Source of the DNA: Actinoallomurus bryophytorum
GTDB taxonomy: Bacteria > Actinomycetota > Actinomycetes > Streptosporangiales > Streptosporangiaceae
Assembly (NCBI RefSeq): GCF_006716425.1
Contig: NZ_VFOZ01000001.1
Span: 1,674,001-1,738,000, forward strand
Length of the DNA stretch: 64,000 nt
Reading direction: 5' to 3'
The position numbers and the translations under genes were made by a program. The stretch's first letter is position 1. Each line of letters opens with the position of its first letter. A model generated the notes under the pieces. The model ran no database searches and had not been told where the DNA came from. It saw only the letters and a program-made list of their open reading frames with translations. Below, piece by piece: positions 47,991 through 56,051 of this stretch.

Positions 47991-49160
47991 TCAGGGGCTA
48001 TGAGCGGGCCTGCTGGAACCACCGATGGTGGGGCCTTGTGGCCAGAGGGCTTCGAGTTCGGCTGGTGTGAGTGGGGCGCGGTATGAGGCATGGAGGACCT
48101 GCCGGATCGCTGTCTCGTCGGCGTCGGCGAGGTTGGTGAACCAGTCGATGCCGGCGGCGTAGGCCCACATGTAGGTGCGTAGCAGTGGATCGGTGCTGCG
48201 GTCGGCGAGCATCCCGGCTATCTGGCTGTTGCTCCACCACGGAACCCGCGAGCGGGCGTGGTCCGTGCACTCCTCCACCGACGATCCGGTGTTGACCATG
48301 AGCTGGAGTTCGGACCGAACGAGCTGAATGTAGTGGTCGACGCGGACACGGGTGATCAACGCGTCATCCTCTGGGGCCACGAACAGTGGGAAAGCCTGTG
48401 CCAACCCCTCCAGCAGAACCTGCTGGGGGCCGTGGACGGATGACAGGCGCACCCACGGCACTTCCTCGGTGGCGCAGTGAGCGGAGATGCTGGCGCCCTG
48501 GAGGCCGTGACCCAGAACCTCATGTAGGGCGAACTGGCGGGCCTGGACCTTGGTGAAGGTCGCATTCGGCATGTTGAGCCGTAGCCGCACGTGTTGGCCC
48601 GCGCCATCGAGCCAGTACGCCCAATAGGCGTCGACCACGGTCTCTTCGATCGTCAGCTCGTAGGACGCATCCGAACCGGTCGCCTCACGGACCGCGGGCT
48701 CATACTCGTCGGCGGCCTGGCGGATGGCGTCCGGGGCGGCTTCAGCGTCGATCGGACCCTCAGTCTGGGCGAGGTCGGCCGCAGTGGCACTCCCCCAATG
48801 GACGCCTCGGGCCTCGACGCATTGGCGGGCCACGACGCCAGCAGCGGTCACGTACTCAGCGGGCCACCCGGCGGCTGGACACCCCTGGGTCGCACGAACG
48901 TAGGCGTCCAGGCCTTGCCGCTCACCCATCAGCGCACGCAGATAGGCCAGATCCGCGCCGATTCGCTGCGCGACAGCCGGCTCATCGGCGTCCTGAGCAA
49001 GCTCTTGCAGCCGGTAGAACGTCGTCAGCCGATCGGCCGGGGCCGGCGGCTCACTCTCGATCGGGTGGAAGTCGAAGTCGAGAGCAGCTGGGGCACCGCG
49101 GCTCAGCTCGTGGGCGTTCCACGCTCGGATCGTGGTCTCTACGGCGTCACGCGTGCTCAC
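47991..49160 (-). CDS. HExxH zinc-peptidase-like protein paired with the regulator
   Basis: 389 residues. The key feature is the zinc-site ALHEVLGHGLQG near residue 210, with a likely third ligand Glu in LLEGLAQAFP about 40 residues later; an M32- or DUF885-like gluzincin layout fits. No signal peptide. GTG 49160 lies inside the previous gene, overlapping it by 14 bp, so it is coupled to the regulator. Might cleave the partner regulator, in the manner of ImmA-type pairs, but the fold is larger than ImmA. Confidence 0.65.
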   Translation of the reverse strand: MSTRDAVETTIRAWNAHELSRGAPAALDFDFHPIESEPPAPADRLTTFYRLQELAQDADEPAVAQRIGADLAYLRALMGERQGLDAYVRATQGCPAAGWPAEYVTAAGVVARQCVEARGVHWGSATAADLAQTEGPIDAEAAPDAIRQAADEYEPAVREATGSDASYELTIEETVVDAYWAYWLDGAGQHVRLRLNMPNATFTKVQARQFALHEVLGHGLQGASISAHCATEEVPWVRLSSVHGPQQVLLEGLAQAFPLFVAPEDDALITRVRVDHYIQLVRSELQLMVNTGSSVEECTDHARSRVPWWSNSQIAGMLADRSTDPLLRTYMWAYAAGIDWFTNLADADETAIRQVLHASYRAPLTPAELEALWPQGPTIGGSSRPAHSP

Positions 49161-50235
49161 GGGTGACCGTCCAACGCAGTGTGACCGACTGGTTGGGGCG
49201 CAGGTAGTCACGGGTGAGGGTGATGATGACGTCGTCTCCTTCGTGGTCCCAGATCAGTTCTTCGGTGGCGGAGTTCTCCGAACCGTCTTCATGTTCCTCG
49301 ATGGCCGAGCAACTGATCAAATCGCCGGCATCCCCATGTCGCAGGTTGATCGTGAAGTGCCGCGTGTAACGGGGGATCGCCTGCCGCCAGTACAGGGCAT
49401 CCTCGAACCGGCCACCCTCACAGGTGTAACCGATCACCGCGGATTCGCCCGACTTGATGGCGGGTGAGAGCTGGCAAGCGAACTTGGCTAGATTCGGGGT
49501 GTCGTGTACGCGCTGGATCGCAACGCGCCTGGTGCTGTCGATCAAGGGGCGGATAGTGAGTTCGCCGCTGGTGTATTGGAACCACAGGTCACGCGGCAGT
49601 CGAACCAGTGGCCGGTCGGTCATGTTGAGTAGCTCGTAGCGGTAGGTCACGCGGGCCGCTCCGTCGCCGCTGATCTCGATGTCTATGCGGGTGTCCAGGT
49701 CGATGATGTGACCGGCCAGGTGTGCGAACTGGCTGATGTCGCGGTCGCTGAGGCGCTGAACCTTCTTCAGCTTTAACAACCGCTGCCCAAGTCGCTGTGT
49801 ACCCTCACTTACTCCCGTCGCCGCGCTCGCGGACAACCCCGCGTAGGAGCGGCCGATGTCAGCCGGCTGTTCGGGTCCCCACTCGACGGCACCGGCTGCA
49901 GGCTGGTCGATGCGGTCCTCAATTACGTCGAACAGTCCGCCATCATCTGCCGGGTCCACAACGCTCCTCGACGCGTCGGGCTGGTCTGGCTCGAACAACT
50001 GGGCGGCCGAGTAGCCAGGGCACATCTTCTCCAGTACGCGACAGTGGTGCGGGTGCGGCAGCCCTTTCAGCTCCCCGGAAAGCCACCGGTGGAACTGCGC
50101 CCTGCTCGGATAAGTTCCGACCAACTCAGGGTCGATCATGCGGGCGACTTTGTCGTACTCCCGGCAGAACCCGGTGTGCGTCTGTAGGTGCTGCTGGCGA
50201 AGCACTGCCTTGAGACGTATCGGCGCAGCGGTCAC
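49147..50235 (-). CDS. Actinobacterial HTH regulator with C-terminal beta-rich domain
   Basis: 362 residues from GTG 50235 (GGAAGGG site). The N-terminal helix-turn-helix region reads YPSRAQFHRWLSGELKGLP and HPHHCRVLEKMCPGYSAAQLFE, a pattern typical of XRE-like regulators in actinomycete elements. The second half (TYRYELLNMTDRPLVRLPRD, IGYTCEGGRFEDALYWRQAIP, VTLRWTVTREHA) is a beta-sandwich-like module that could sense a ligand. It is divergent from the tra-side small ORFs. Confidence 0.7.
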   Translation of the reverse strand: MTAAPIRLKAVLRQQHLQTHTGFCREYDKVARMIDPELVGTYPSRAQFHRWLSGELKGLPHPHHCRVLEKMCPGYSAAQLFEPDQPDASRSVVDPADDGGLFDVIEDRIDQPAAGAVEWGPEQPADIGRSYAGLSASAATGVSEGTQRLGQRLLKLKKVQRLSDRDISQFAHLAGHIIDLDTRIDIEISGDGAARVTYRYELLNMTDRPLVRLPRDLWFQYTSGELTIRPLIDSTRRVAIQRVHDTPNLAKFACQLSPAIKSGESAVIGYTCEGGRFEDALYWRQAIPRYTRHFTINLRHGDAGDLISCSAIEEHEDGSENSATEELIWDHEGDDVIITLTRDYLRPNQSVTLRWTVTREHA

Positions 50236-50512
50236 CGGTTTGACCCTTCCCTTTGACCTCACAGCTTGCCGAACTTAACACGAGGCGAGCACGAAACGAG
50301 ACAAGGCGAGTACCGAAAGCTCCAGGCGGGAGCGGAACGGTATCGATACGTGACACCGCACGTCGGCAAGGTCGTACCCGTGACAAGCGACAGGGCCGGT
50401 GACACGACCCGAGCGGATCGCCCGCGCAGCCTCCCCGACTTCCCCCAGGCAGGGGAGCCGGCTACCCGTGTCCCCGTTTCATCGGTCCTGTCTCTACCAC
50501 CGGGAGGCGGAC

Positions 50513-50779
50513 GTGAGTTGGGATATCGGGCCGGAGCTACGCGCCCTGGCCGCACTGTGCAAGGAACTCAACCTGGCCGGGGTCGGTTCGGAGATGCGCG
50601 ACAGTCTTCCCGGCCTGGCCGTCCGTACCTCCACGCCGGGTGTGTACGTGTACGTCTTCATCAGCACGACCGGTCAATGGTTCGTCTGGCACACCAGCGT
50701 CAGACAACACCCGATCAACGACGCGGCCGGAGCCGCACAGCAGATCAAGGCGTTCCTGGCCGAAAGCGGGCACCTGTGA
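50513..50779 (+). CDS. Small hypothetical protein (element core)
   Basis: 88 residues, unrecognised. GTG 50513 follows GGGAGG. The sequence (VRTSTPGVYVYVFISTTGQWFVWHTSVRQH) is a small alpha/beta fold with many aromatic residues. First of three tightly overlapping small genes leading to a HATPase gene. Confidence 0.7.
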   Translation: MSWDIGPELRALAALCKELNLAGVGSEMRDSLPGLAVRTSTPGVYVYVFISTTGQWFVWHTSVRQHPINDAAGAAQQIKAFLAESGHL

Positions 50780-50994
50780 GCACCCTCAACAAGCTGGCCG
50801 CCCGCATCTCGACGCTCCTGCCAAGGCTCCGAAACGAGTTCGCGGACTGGGCAATCCACCAGACAGAGTCCGGACGATGGCTCGCGATCCGCGGCAACAT
50901 CTGCATCCGCGCCCACAACGCGGCTGAGCTGCGTAAGCGCATACGCCGACACCTGGCCGAAACGGCACGAGACCTCGGTGGTGAGCAAGCATGA
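50776..50994 (+). CDS. Small hypothetical protein (element core)
   Basis: 72 residues, basic. GTG start overlaps the previous stop by 4 bp and its own stop overlaps the next start. WAIHQTESGRWLAIRGNICIRAHNAAEL resembles the preceding small protein, both having a tryptophan-rich short beta section. Unrecognised family. Confidence 0.65.
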   Translation: MSTLNKLAARISTLLPRLRNEFADWAIHQTESGRWLAIRGNICIRAHNAAELRKRIRRHLAETARDLGGEQA

Positions 50995-51233
50995 CCGATC
51001 CCCGAGATTTCCGGCCACACGTCCGGAGCAATGACTTTCGGCGGATCCATCCGGCTGGTGGCCGGTCTCCGATGAGAAAGAGGCAGATGGCACTCACCGA
51101 ACAAGAGCGTCTGATCCTGCTTGCTGAACTCGCCGAGATCACAGCGGAGCTCGACGCGATACAGGAGCGAACGGCCGAGATCACCGCTCGTGTGGCACGC
51201 CGTACATCCATTCGTCTCGCGCGGTCGGCATAG
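50991..51233 (+). CDS. Small helical hypothetical protein
   Basis: 80 residues, ATG overlapping the previous stop. The C-terminal half is one charged helix (LTEQERLILLAELAEITAELDAIQERT), perhaps a coiled coil. An internal ATG at 51072 could be the real start. Unrecognised. Confidence 0.55.
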   Translation: MTDPRDFRPHVRSNDFRRIHPAGGRSPMRKRQMALTEQERLILLAELAEITAELDAIQERTAEITARVARRTSIRLARSA

Positions 51234-51238
51234 ACGAC

Positions 51239-51715
51239 ATGGCTACGGACAACGCTCGCACTCTCGATGAGCAGAGGTCCGCTACCTCCGACAGCCCTAC
51301 GTACCGGATTCCGCTTCCTCCACATCCGATCGCCGCCGAACAGGCGCGCATCATGACGAGGCTTGCACTCGCCGAATGGGGCATGAACGCCATCGTCGAC
51401 AACGCGCTGATCATCACGGCCGAACTCGTCACCAACGCCGTGAAGATCGGCGAGGTCCTTCACCTCACCCTGTCTCAGCAGGACGGTACCGTCCTGGTCG
51501 AAGTCTGGGACAGCAGCGAAGCAGCTCCCGACCGCAAGCAGCGATCCTTCGACCGAGTCGACGGGCGCGGCCTACTGCTGGTCGAGGCTTGTGCGAAGGA
51601 CTGGGGCTGGCGGTTAGAGAACCGAGGAGGCAAGACCATCTGGGCGCGTGTCGGCGACCTCGACGCCGAGCCGGATGCCTCCGAGATCCCGCCACCGCGC
51701 GCCGTACGGATGTGA
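51239..51715 (+). CDS. RsbW-like HATPase_c domain protein
   Basis: 158 residues with a GHKL ATPase fold of the anti-sigma factor/serine kinase type: ALIITAELVTNAVKIGEVL (N box) and DRVDGRGLLLVEACAKDWGW (G1 box DxxGRGL). No kinase partner is nearby. Often found in Streptomyces elements and gene clusters as a single-domain regulator. ATG 51239, 5 bp after the small protein. Confidence 0.85.
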   Translation: MATDNARTLDEQRSATSDSPTYRIPLPPHPIAAEQARIMTRLALAEWGMNAIVDNALIITAELVTNAVKIGEVLHLTLSQQDGTVLVEVWDSSEAAPDRKQRSFDRVDGRGLLLVEACAKDWGWRLENRGGKTIWARVGDLDAEPDASEIPPPRAVRM

Positions 51716-51854
51716 CGAGTCGGCCGCAAAGACTCCCGGCCCTGAGTGCGCTGTGGTCACCGTCGGACTCCCCCAAACCCGGCAGCCGGCCACGGGGAAG
51801 CGGAGCGGCTCAGGGCCGGGCCCCTCACCAACCACAAACGATCAAGGCTCTCCC

Positions 51855-52232
51855 ATGCCTACTGACTACCCCGACTCTGATGACCTACTGCGACCGCGAG
51901 AGGTGGCGGAGCTGTTCGGCGTCCGCCCAAGCACAATTGCCCGATGGGCACGCGACGGACAGCTGACGTCGCTCCGTACACCCGGCGGCCACCGCCGCTA
52001 TAGCCGGCAGGAGATCCGCGGGTTACTCGCCGAGGACGCTGCACCGGATGAAGCCAAACAGAAGCTGGCCGAAGACGCGGCCCGTCTGTACGACCAGGGC
52101 TGGAGCATCCGCCAGGTAGCCGCGAAGTTCGACCACAGCTACGACGCCATGCGTCGCATCCTCGGCATGAACGTCACGCTGCGAAACCGCGGCGGAACCT
52201 ACACCGGCACCAATCACGGCAACAGGACTTGA
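51855..52232 (+). CDS. BldC/MerR-type HTH protein, possible excisionase
   Basis: 125 residues. First helix-turn-helix is MerR/BldC-like: LRPREVAELFGVRPSTIARWARDG, then TPGGHRRYSRQEI. A second helix-turn-helix follows (YDQGWSIRQVAAKFDHSYDAM). Small MerR-like proteins can be recombination directionality factors or regulators; I cannot separate the two. Ends at a strong hairpin. Confidence 0.75.
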   Translation: MPTDYPDSDDLLRPREVAELFGVRPSTIARWARDGQLTSLRTPGGHRRYSRQEIRGLLAEDAAPDEAKQKLAEDAARLYDQGWSIRQVAAKFDHSYDAMRRILGMNVTLRNRGGTYTGTNHGNRT

Positions 52233-52261
52233 ACCGCAGACGAGGTGCTCACCCGAAAGAG

Positions 52262-52294
52262 AAGGGCCTGACCGCGATACGCGGCAGGCCCTTT
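52262..52294. terminator. Bidirectional hairpin terminator
   Basis: Arms AAGGGCCTG and CAGGCCCTT with additional CCGC/GCGG pairs around a short loop, flanked by T-runs on both strands. It lies between the convergent BldC-like and GntR genes. Confidence 0.8.
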
Positions 52295-52307
52295 TGCTTG
52301 AGCGAGT

Positions 52308-52691
52308 TCAGGCGTCGCCGAGGTTCTTGGTCCGCTCGTCCAGCTCGTCCATTCGTGCGCTGATCTTCTTGACGATGGCTTTGAGCTGTTGGAGCTGCGC
52401 GGAGATGATCTCGAACTCCTCGCTGTGTTCCCCAGTCTCGTCGCCGGCCTCGCCCGGCACGGAGACGACAACGCTCGGACTCCCCTGCCGGGTCTGAATG
52501 AGCCCCTCGTCCCGCAGGGCGGCCATGGCGTTGCTGATCGTCATCTTCGCTACGCCGAACCGGATGGCCAGGTCCGCCACTGACGGAAGTGGGTCCCCCA
52601 CCACGTACTGACCGGACGCGATGTCGCGACGGATGTCATCGGCGATGCGGACGTACTGCTTGCGGCGGTCTACAGGGCCGGGATTTCCCAT
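52308..52691 (-). CDS. GntR family regulator
   Basis: 127 residues from ATG 52691. The N-terminal winged helix-turn-helix has YVRIADDIRRDIASGQYVVG and GDPLPSVADLAIRFGVAKMTISNAMAAL. The C-terminal part is a short coiled coil (QLQQLKAIVKKISARMDELDE) rather than a ligand domain, as in KorSA-like repressors of pSAM2-type transfer genes. It is divergent from the transfer operon and probably represses it. Confidence 0.85.
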   Translation of the reverse strand: MGNPGPVDRRKQYVRIADDIRRDIASGQYVVGDPLPSVADLAIRFGVAKMTISNAMAALRDEGLIQTRQGSPSVVVSVPGEAGDETGEHSEEFEIISAQLQQLKAIVKKISARMDELDERTKNLGDA

Positions 52692-52714
52692 GTCAGCGAG
52701 TGTATCGCCTCGCC

Positions 52715-52802
52715 CTAGGTCTCTAGGTGCATAGGAAAGATTCGGCCATCCGCTTGACTCGTCCACCTCTCTAGGTATCCTAGGTAACTAGTTGTCCTAG
52801 TT
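52715..52802. promoter_or_regulatory. Iterated CTAGGT/CTAGTT operator region with promoter
   Basis: Six hexamers (CTAGGT at 52715, 52723, 52771, 52780; CTAGTT at 52788, 52797) with 8- or 9-bp phases inside each group. Between them TTGACT (52754-52759) and TATCCT (52776-52781) form a promoter-like pair pointing to the transfer genes. The last four hexamers overlap the -10 and the start region, as expected for repression by the divergent GntR protein. CTAG is rare in this genome. Confidence 0.7.
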
Positions 52803-52819
52803 CATGGAGGAGACAGTAC

Positions 52820-53164
52820 GTGCGCAACATCCCGATCCCGATCGACACGAACAAGCTCACCTTCGTCTGCGTCTCCGCACCGCGCCCGCGGCTGGTCGAC
52901 AAGGACACCGGTGAGGTCAAGGTCGACAAGCAAGGCCAGACCGTGTTCCAGGTCGGCCTGTCGGTCTCGGAGAACGACTCCGGCCGGGTCGAGCTGATCA
53001 ACGTCAACATCTCCGGTGACCCTGGCCTGAACGTGGGCCAGGTCGTCCAGCCGGCCGGACTGGTCGGGTTCGCCTGGGAGCAGACCCGAGGCGGACAGAC
53101 GCGGTGGGGCATCGCCTACCGGGCTGCTTCCTTCGCACCCGTCGCCGTCCCGGCCGCCGCCTGA
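52820..53164 (+). CDS. SCO3933-like regulatory/accessory protein of transfer operon
   Basis: 114 residues, soluble. The pattern IPIDTNKLTFVCVSAPRPRLV, DKQGQTVFQVGLSV and IAYRAASFAP is that of the conserved SCO3933 family found directly before FtsK-type genes in actinomycete integrative elements. GTG 52820 follows GGAGGAG. Exact function unknown; may be a single-strand DNA binding-like OB fold. Confidence 0.75.
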   Translation: MRNIPIPIDTNKLTFVCVSAPRPRLVDKDTGEVKVDKQGQTVFQVGLSVSENDSGRVELINVNISGDPGLNVGQVVQPAGLVGFAWEQTRGGQTRWGIAYRAASFAPVAVPAAA

Positions 53165-53175
53165 ACGGACAGACG

Positions 53176-54510
53176 GTGACCCACACGATGTACGCCGCGC
53201 TCGGGTTCCTGGCCGCTTCGGCGGCCGGGGCCTGGGCCTGGCGCCACTGGCTCCCCCGCTCCTTCTGGTACCTCGTCGGATTCCCGCTCAAGACCGTCCG
53301 GGTCTACCTGACCTGGCGACACGTCGCCTACGGCTGCACGCTCACCCGCAAGCGCCGCGTCTGGCGGCTCTCCCTCGATGCGCTCCCCGGTCTGGGTACG
53401 GCCTCGGTCGTCATCCAAGAGCGTCGGCGGGTACGGCGGGTGGACATCGAACGCGCACCGCGCCTCGGCATCATGCGGCCGACCGTCATGGGCTGGCGGG
53501 TCCGTGTCCGCCTGCATGACGGCCAGATCCCCGATGACTACGTGAAGGTCACCGAACGGCTCGCGCACGCCTGGCGGGTCTACGCGGTGCGGGTGGTCGA
53601 CTCCGCGCCCGGCTCGGTGACGCTGCTGGCGACCATGCGGGACCCGCTGACCACTATCGACGTCACACCCGAGACTGGTGACCTGCTGACGGTACGGCCG
53701 GGCCGGTTGGAGAACGGCCGGGACTGGGTCATCGACTTCCGGACCGTGCCGCACTGGCTGAACGCGGGCGCGACGCAGTCCGGCAAGTCCAACCTGGCCA
53801 ACGCGATCATCAAGGGCCTCGCGCCGCAACCGATCGCCATCGTCGGCCTCGACCTCAAGGGAGGGGTGGAGTTCACCCCGTACAAACCGCGGCTGTCCGC
53901 ACTGGGCACCACCCGCGGTGAGTGCGTCGGGCTGCTCGATGACCTGGTGGGCGTGCTGACCGACCGGATGCGCATCTGCCGCGAGGCAGGAGCACGCAAC
54001 GTCTGGAAACTGCCCGACCACGCACGACCCACCCCCATCGTCGTCCTGGTGGACGAGGTCGCCGAGCTGTTCTTGATGGCCGACAAGAGCGAGAAGGACG
54101 AGATCGCCAAGACCGCCACCGCGCTCCTGCGGATCGCCCAGCTCGGCCGCGCGTTCGCCGTCTACCTGATCGTCTGCGGGCAGCGCATCGGCTCCGACCT
54201 CGGCCCCGGCGTCACCGCACTGCGCTCACAGTTGTCCGGGCGGATCTGCCACCGCGTCAACGACCCCGAGACCGCCAACTTGACCCTCGGCGACATGGAC
54301 CCCGACGCCCTCGACGCCGCACGCGCCATCGCGGCCGAGACACCCGGCATGGCCATCGTCGCCGGACAAGACGGCAGCTGGCATCGCGCCCGCTCGGTGT
54401 TCGTGAGCGAAGAAGACGCCGAAGCCGCCGCCCGCCAGTACGCCGCTCTCGCCCCCGCGTGGGCTGACCTGGTCGCCGTCGACACCGCGCCGCTCACCGA
54501 AGCCGCATAA
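53176..54510 (+). CDS. FtsK/SpoIIIE-type DNA translocase (Tra protein)
   Basis: 444-residue conjugative translocase that moves double-stranded DNA between mycelial cells. One N-terminal hydrophobic segment (MYAALGFLAASAAGAWAW), then Walker A GATQSGKS near residue 198 and Walker B IVVLVDEVAELFLMA near 290, and an arginine finger-like VCGQRIGSDLGPG. Start GTG 53176 or ATG 53188. Unlike TraB of pSN22 it lacks an obvious C-terminal gamma domain extension, as for AICE TraSA types. Confidence 0.85.
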   Translation: MTHTMYAALGFLAASAAGAWAWRHWLPRSFWYLVGFPLKTVRVYLTWRHVAYGCTLTRKRRVWRLSLDALPGLGTASVVIQERRRVRRVDIERAPRLGIMRPTVMGWRVRVRLHDGQIPDDYVKVTERLAHAWRVYAVRVVDSAPGSVTLLATMRDPLTTIDVTPETGDLLTVRPGRLENGRDWVIDFRTVPHWLNAGATQSGKSNLANAIIKGLAPQPIAIVGLDLKGGVEFTPYKPRLSALGTTRGECVGLLDDLVGVLTDRMRICREAGARNVWKLPDHARPTPIVVLVDEVAELFLMADKSEKDEIAKTATALLRIAQLGRAFAVYLIVCGQRIGSDLGPGVTALRSQLSGRICHRVNDPETANLTLGDMDPDALDAARAIAAETPGMAIVAGQDGSWHRARSVFVSEEDAEAAARQYAALAPAWADLVAVDTAPLTEAA

Positions 54511-54582
54511 CCCCCACCCGCTCAGCCGGCGCCATCGCGCCAAGTCCCTACCCGAGCCATGCCCAAAACCGAGGTGATCGCC

Positions 54583-54822
54583 ATGACCAACGTGACTCCG
54601 CTCCCCCTGCGCCGTCCTCGTCCTACCGGCCGTCCTGCAACCGTCCCGGTCTCGGTCGAGTGGGACGAGGGACGGGACCTGTACATCCTGGCCTGTGAAC
54701 GGTGCTGTGAGTGGGCGACCATGTACCGGCTGGAAGACGCGGACGGATGGGCCGAGACGCACCGCTGCGACCCTGAACTTGCGGCGCTGCTCGCCACAGT
54801 CCTGAACCAGGTCGCCGCATGA
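54583..54822 (+). CDS. Small zinc-ribbon-like protein
   Basis: 79 residues. ATG 54583 has GAGGTG upstream. LACERCCEWATMY and HRCDPELA contain three or four Cys/His that could bind zinc. The stop overlaps the Spd gene. Unrecognised. Confidence 0.6.
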   Translation: MTNVTPLPLRRPRPTGRPATVPVSVEWDEGRDLYILACERCCEWATMYRLEDADGWAETHRCDPELAALLATVLNQVAA

Positions 54823-55502
54823 GTACCCGCCGCAAGATCGCGGCCGTGGTGGTCGATTCCGGGCCGGTGGCGGTCCTGGCCGGCATCGCCGGAGCGGGTT
54901 CGTTCACCCACATCCGCGACACCGCCAACGAACACGGCCAGCACGGACCGATGGCCTGGGCCATCGCCGTGTGCATTGACCTGACCTGCGTCATGGCTGC
55001 CCGCGAACGCCAACGCGACCGGCGCACCGGCCGCACCACCCGGCGGGTGTCCTGGCCCGCCCTCGTCCTGGCCGGCGGGGTACTGCTCTCCCTAGCCGCC
55101 AACCTCGCCCAAGCCGAGACCACCGTGTGGGGCTGGCTGACCGCCGCGACACCGGCCGGGGCATTCCTCGTCGCAATCTCGATGATCGAACGCCGCTCCA
55201 CCGGCCAACGTCCCGCCTCGTCCTCGGCCGTCCTGACCTTCCCGATCCCGCCGTCCTTCGGCAAACCCCAGGACGAGCCTCAGGACGAGGCACCGCGTCA
55301 GGGCGAACTCGTCCCCGTGCCCGACCAACCGCCGTCCTCGACCACGACACCTGGCGACCCCTTGGTCGCCTACGCCCGCCGCGTCGCCACCGAACACCAG
55401 GACCGCCACGGACGGCCGATCACCCGCGACGCGCTCCGTGCCCGGCTCGGTGTCTCCAACCAGCTCGCCTCCGACCTACTCCGCCAGATCCGCACCGCCT
55501 GA
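54819..55502 (+). CDS. Spread protein-like, DUF2637
   Basis: 227 residues. DUF2637 marks: VAVLAGIAGAGSFTHIRDTANEHG and AWAIAVCIDLTCVMAARER. Hydrophobic segments at about 15-35, 45-65, 80-100 and 105-125 make it a membrane protein, with a disordered Pro-rich linker and a C-terminal helix-turn-helix-like end (ITRDALRARLGVSNQLASDLL). Spd proteins help plasmid spread inside recipient mycelium. ATG overlaps the previous stop. Confidence 0.8.
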   Translation: MSTRRKIAAVVVDSGPVAVLAGIAGAGSFTHIRDTANEHGQHGPMAWAIAVCIDLTCVMAARERQRDRRTGRTTRRVSWPALVLAGGVLLSLAANLAQAETTVWGWLTAATPAGAFLVAISMIERRSTGQRPASSSAVLTFPIPPSFGKPQDEPQDEAPRQGELVPVPDQPPSSTTTPGDPLVAYARRVATEHQDRHGRPITRDALRARLGVSNQLASDLLRQIRTA

Positions 55503-55515
55503 AAGGGAAACCACC

Positions 55516-55854
55516 ATGTCCGCAACACATCGCGCCGACCTCATCGCTGGCCTGCACGCCCTGGCCGACTACCTCAACGCCAACCCCGCCGTCCCGGTCC
55601 CGGAGTTCAGCACCGACGTCCTGGCGCACGCTCGCGGAACGGATGAGGAAGCGTTCGCCGAGGTCGACCGCGTCGCGGCGCTGCTCGGCGTCGCCGTCTG
55701 TGACCGGACCGGCCGCGGGGGCCACTACAAAGCCGTCCGCTGGTTCGGGCCAGTCGAATACCACTGCGTCGCCATCCCGGCCGCCGTCATGGCGCTGCAC
55801 CAGGCCGGCCAGTCCTACGCCAGTTCGGTCATCCCGGACCGTGAGGCGGCCTGA
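55516..55854 (+). CDS. Hypothetical protein of the transfer/replication operon
   Basis: 112 residues from ATG 55516 (AAAGGG site). THRADLIAGLHALADYLNANPAVPVPEF and GRGGHYKAVRWFGPVEYHCVAIPAAVM. Recurrent in actinomycete AICEs beside repSA; no function known. Confidence 0.7.
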   Translation: MSATHRADLIAGLHALADYLNANPAVPVPEFSTDVLAHARGTDEEAFAEVDRVAALLGVAVCDRTGRGGHYKAVRWFGPVEYHCVAIPAAVMALHQAGQSYASSVIPDREAA

Positions 55855-55953
55855 TTGGAGCCCAAGCGCTACCAGTGCTGCCACTGCGGCGGCACCGGCC
55901 TGGACAGCCACGGCGAAACCTGCGGCCACTGCGAAGGCCTCGGGTTCTGCTGA
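55855..55953 (+). CDS. Very small DnaJ-type zinc-finger protein
   Basis: 32 codons, TTG start at 55855 directly after the previous stop. It holds two half-sites, CCHCGGTGLD and CGHCEGLGFC, matching the CxxCxGxG pattern of DnaJ cysteine repeats. Zinc binding is likely. The codon bias is actinobacterial. It lies between the small gene and the replication initiator. Confidence 0.6.
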   Translation: MEPKRYQCCHCGGTGLDSHGETCGHCEGLGFC

Positions 55954-56051
55954 CCCGTAAGCGCCCCCGGCGTGGTCGTACAACCGCCAAGCCGTCCGCC
56001 ACGTCGGGGGCCATCCCATCTGCATCACCACTGCGAGAGGACCCACCCATC

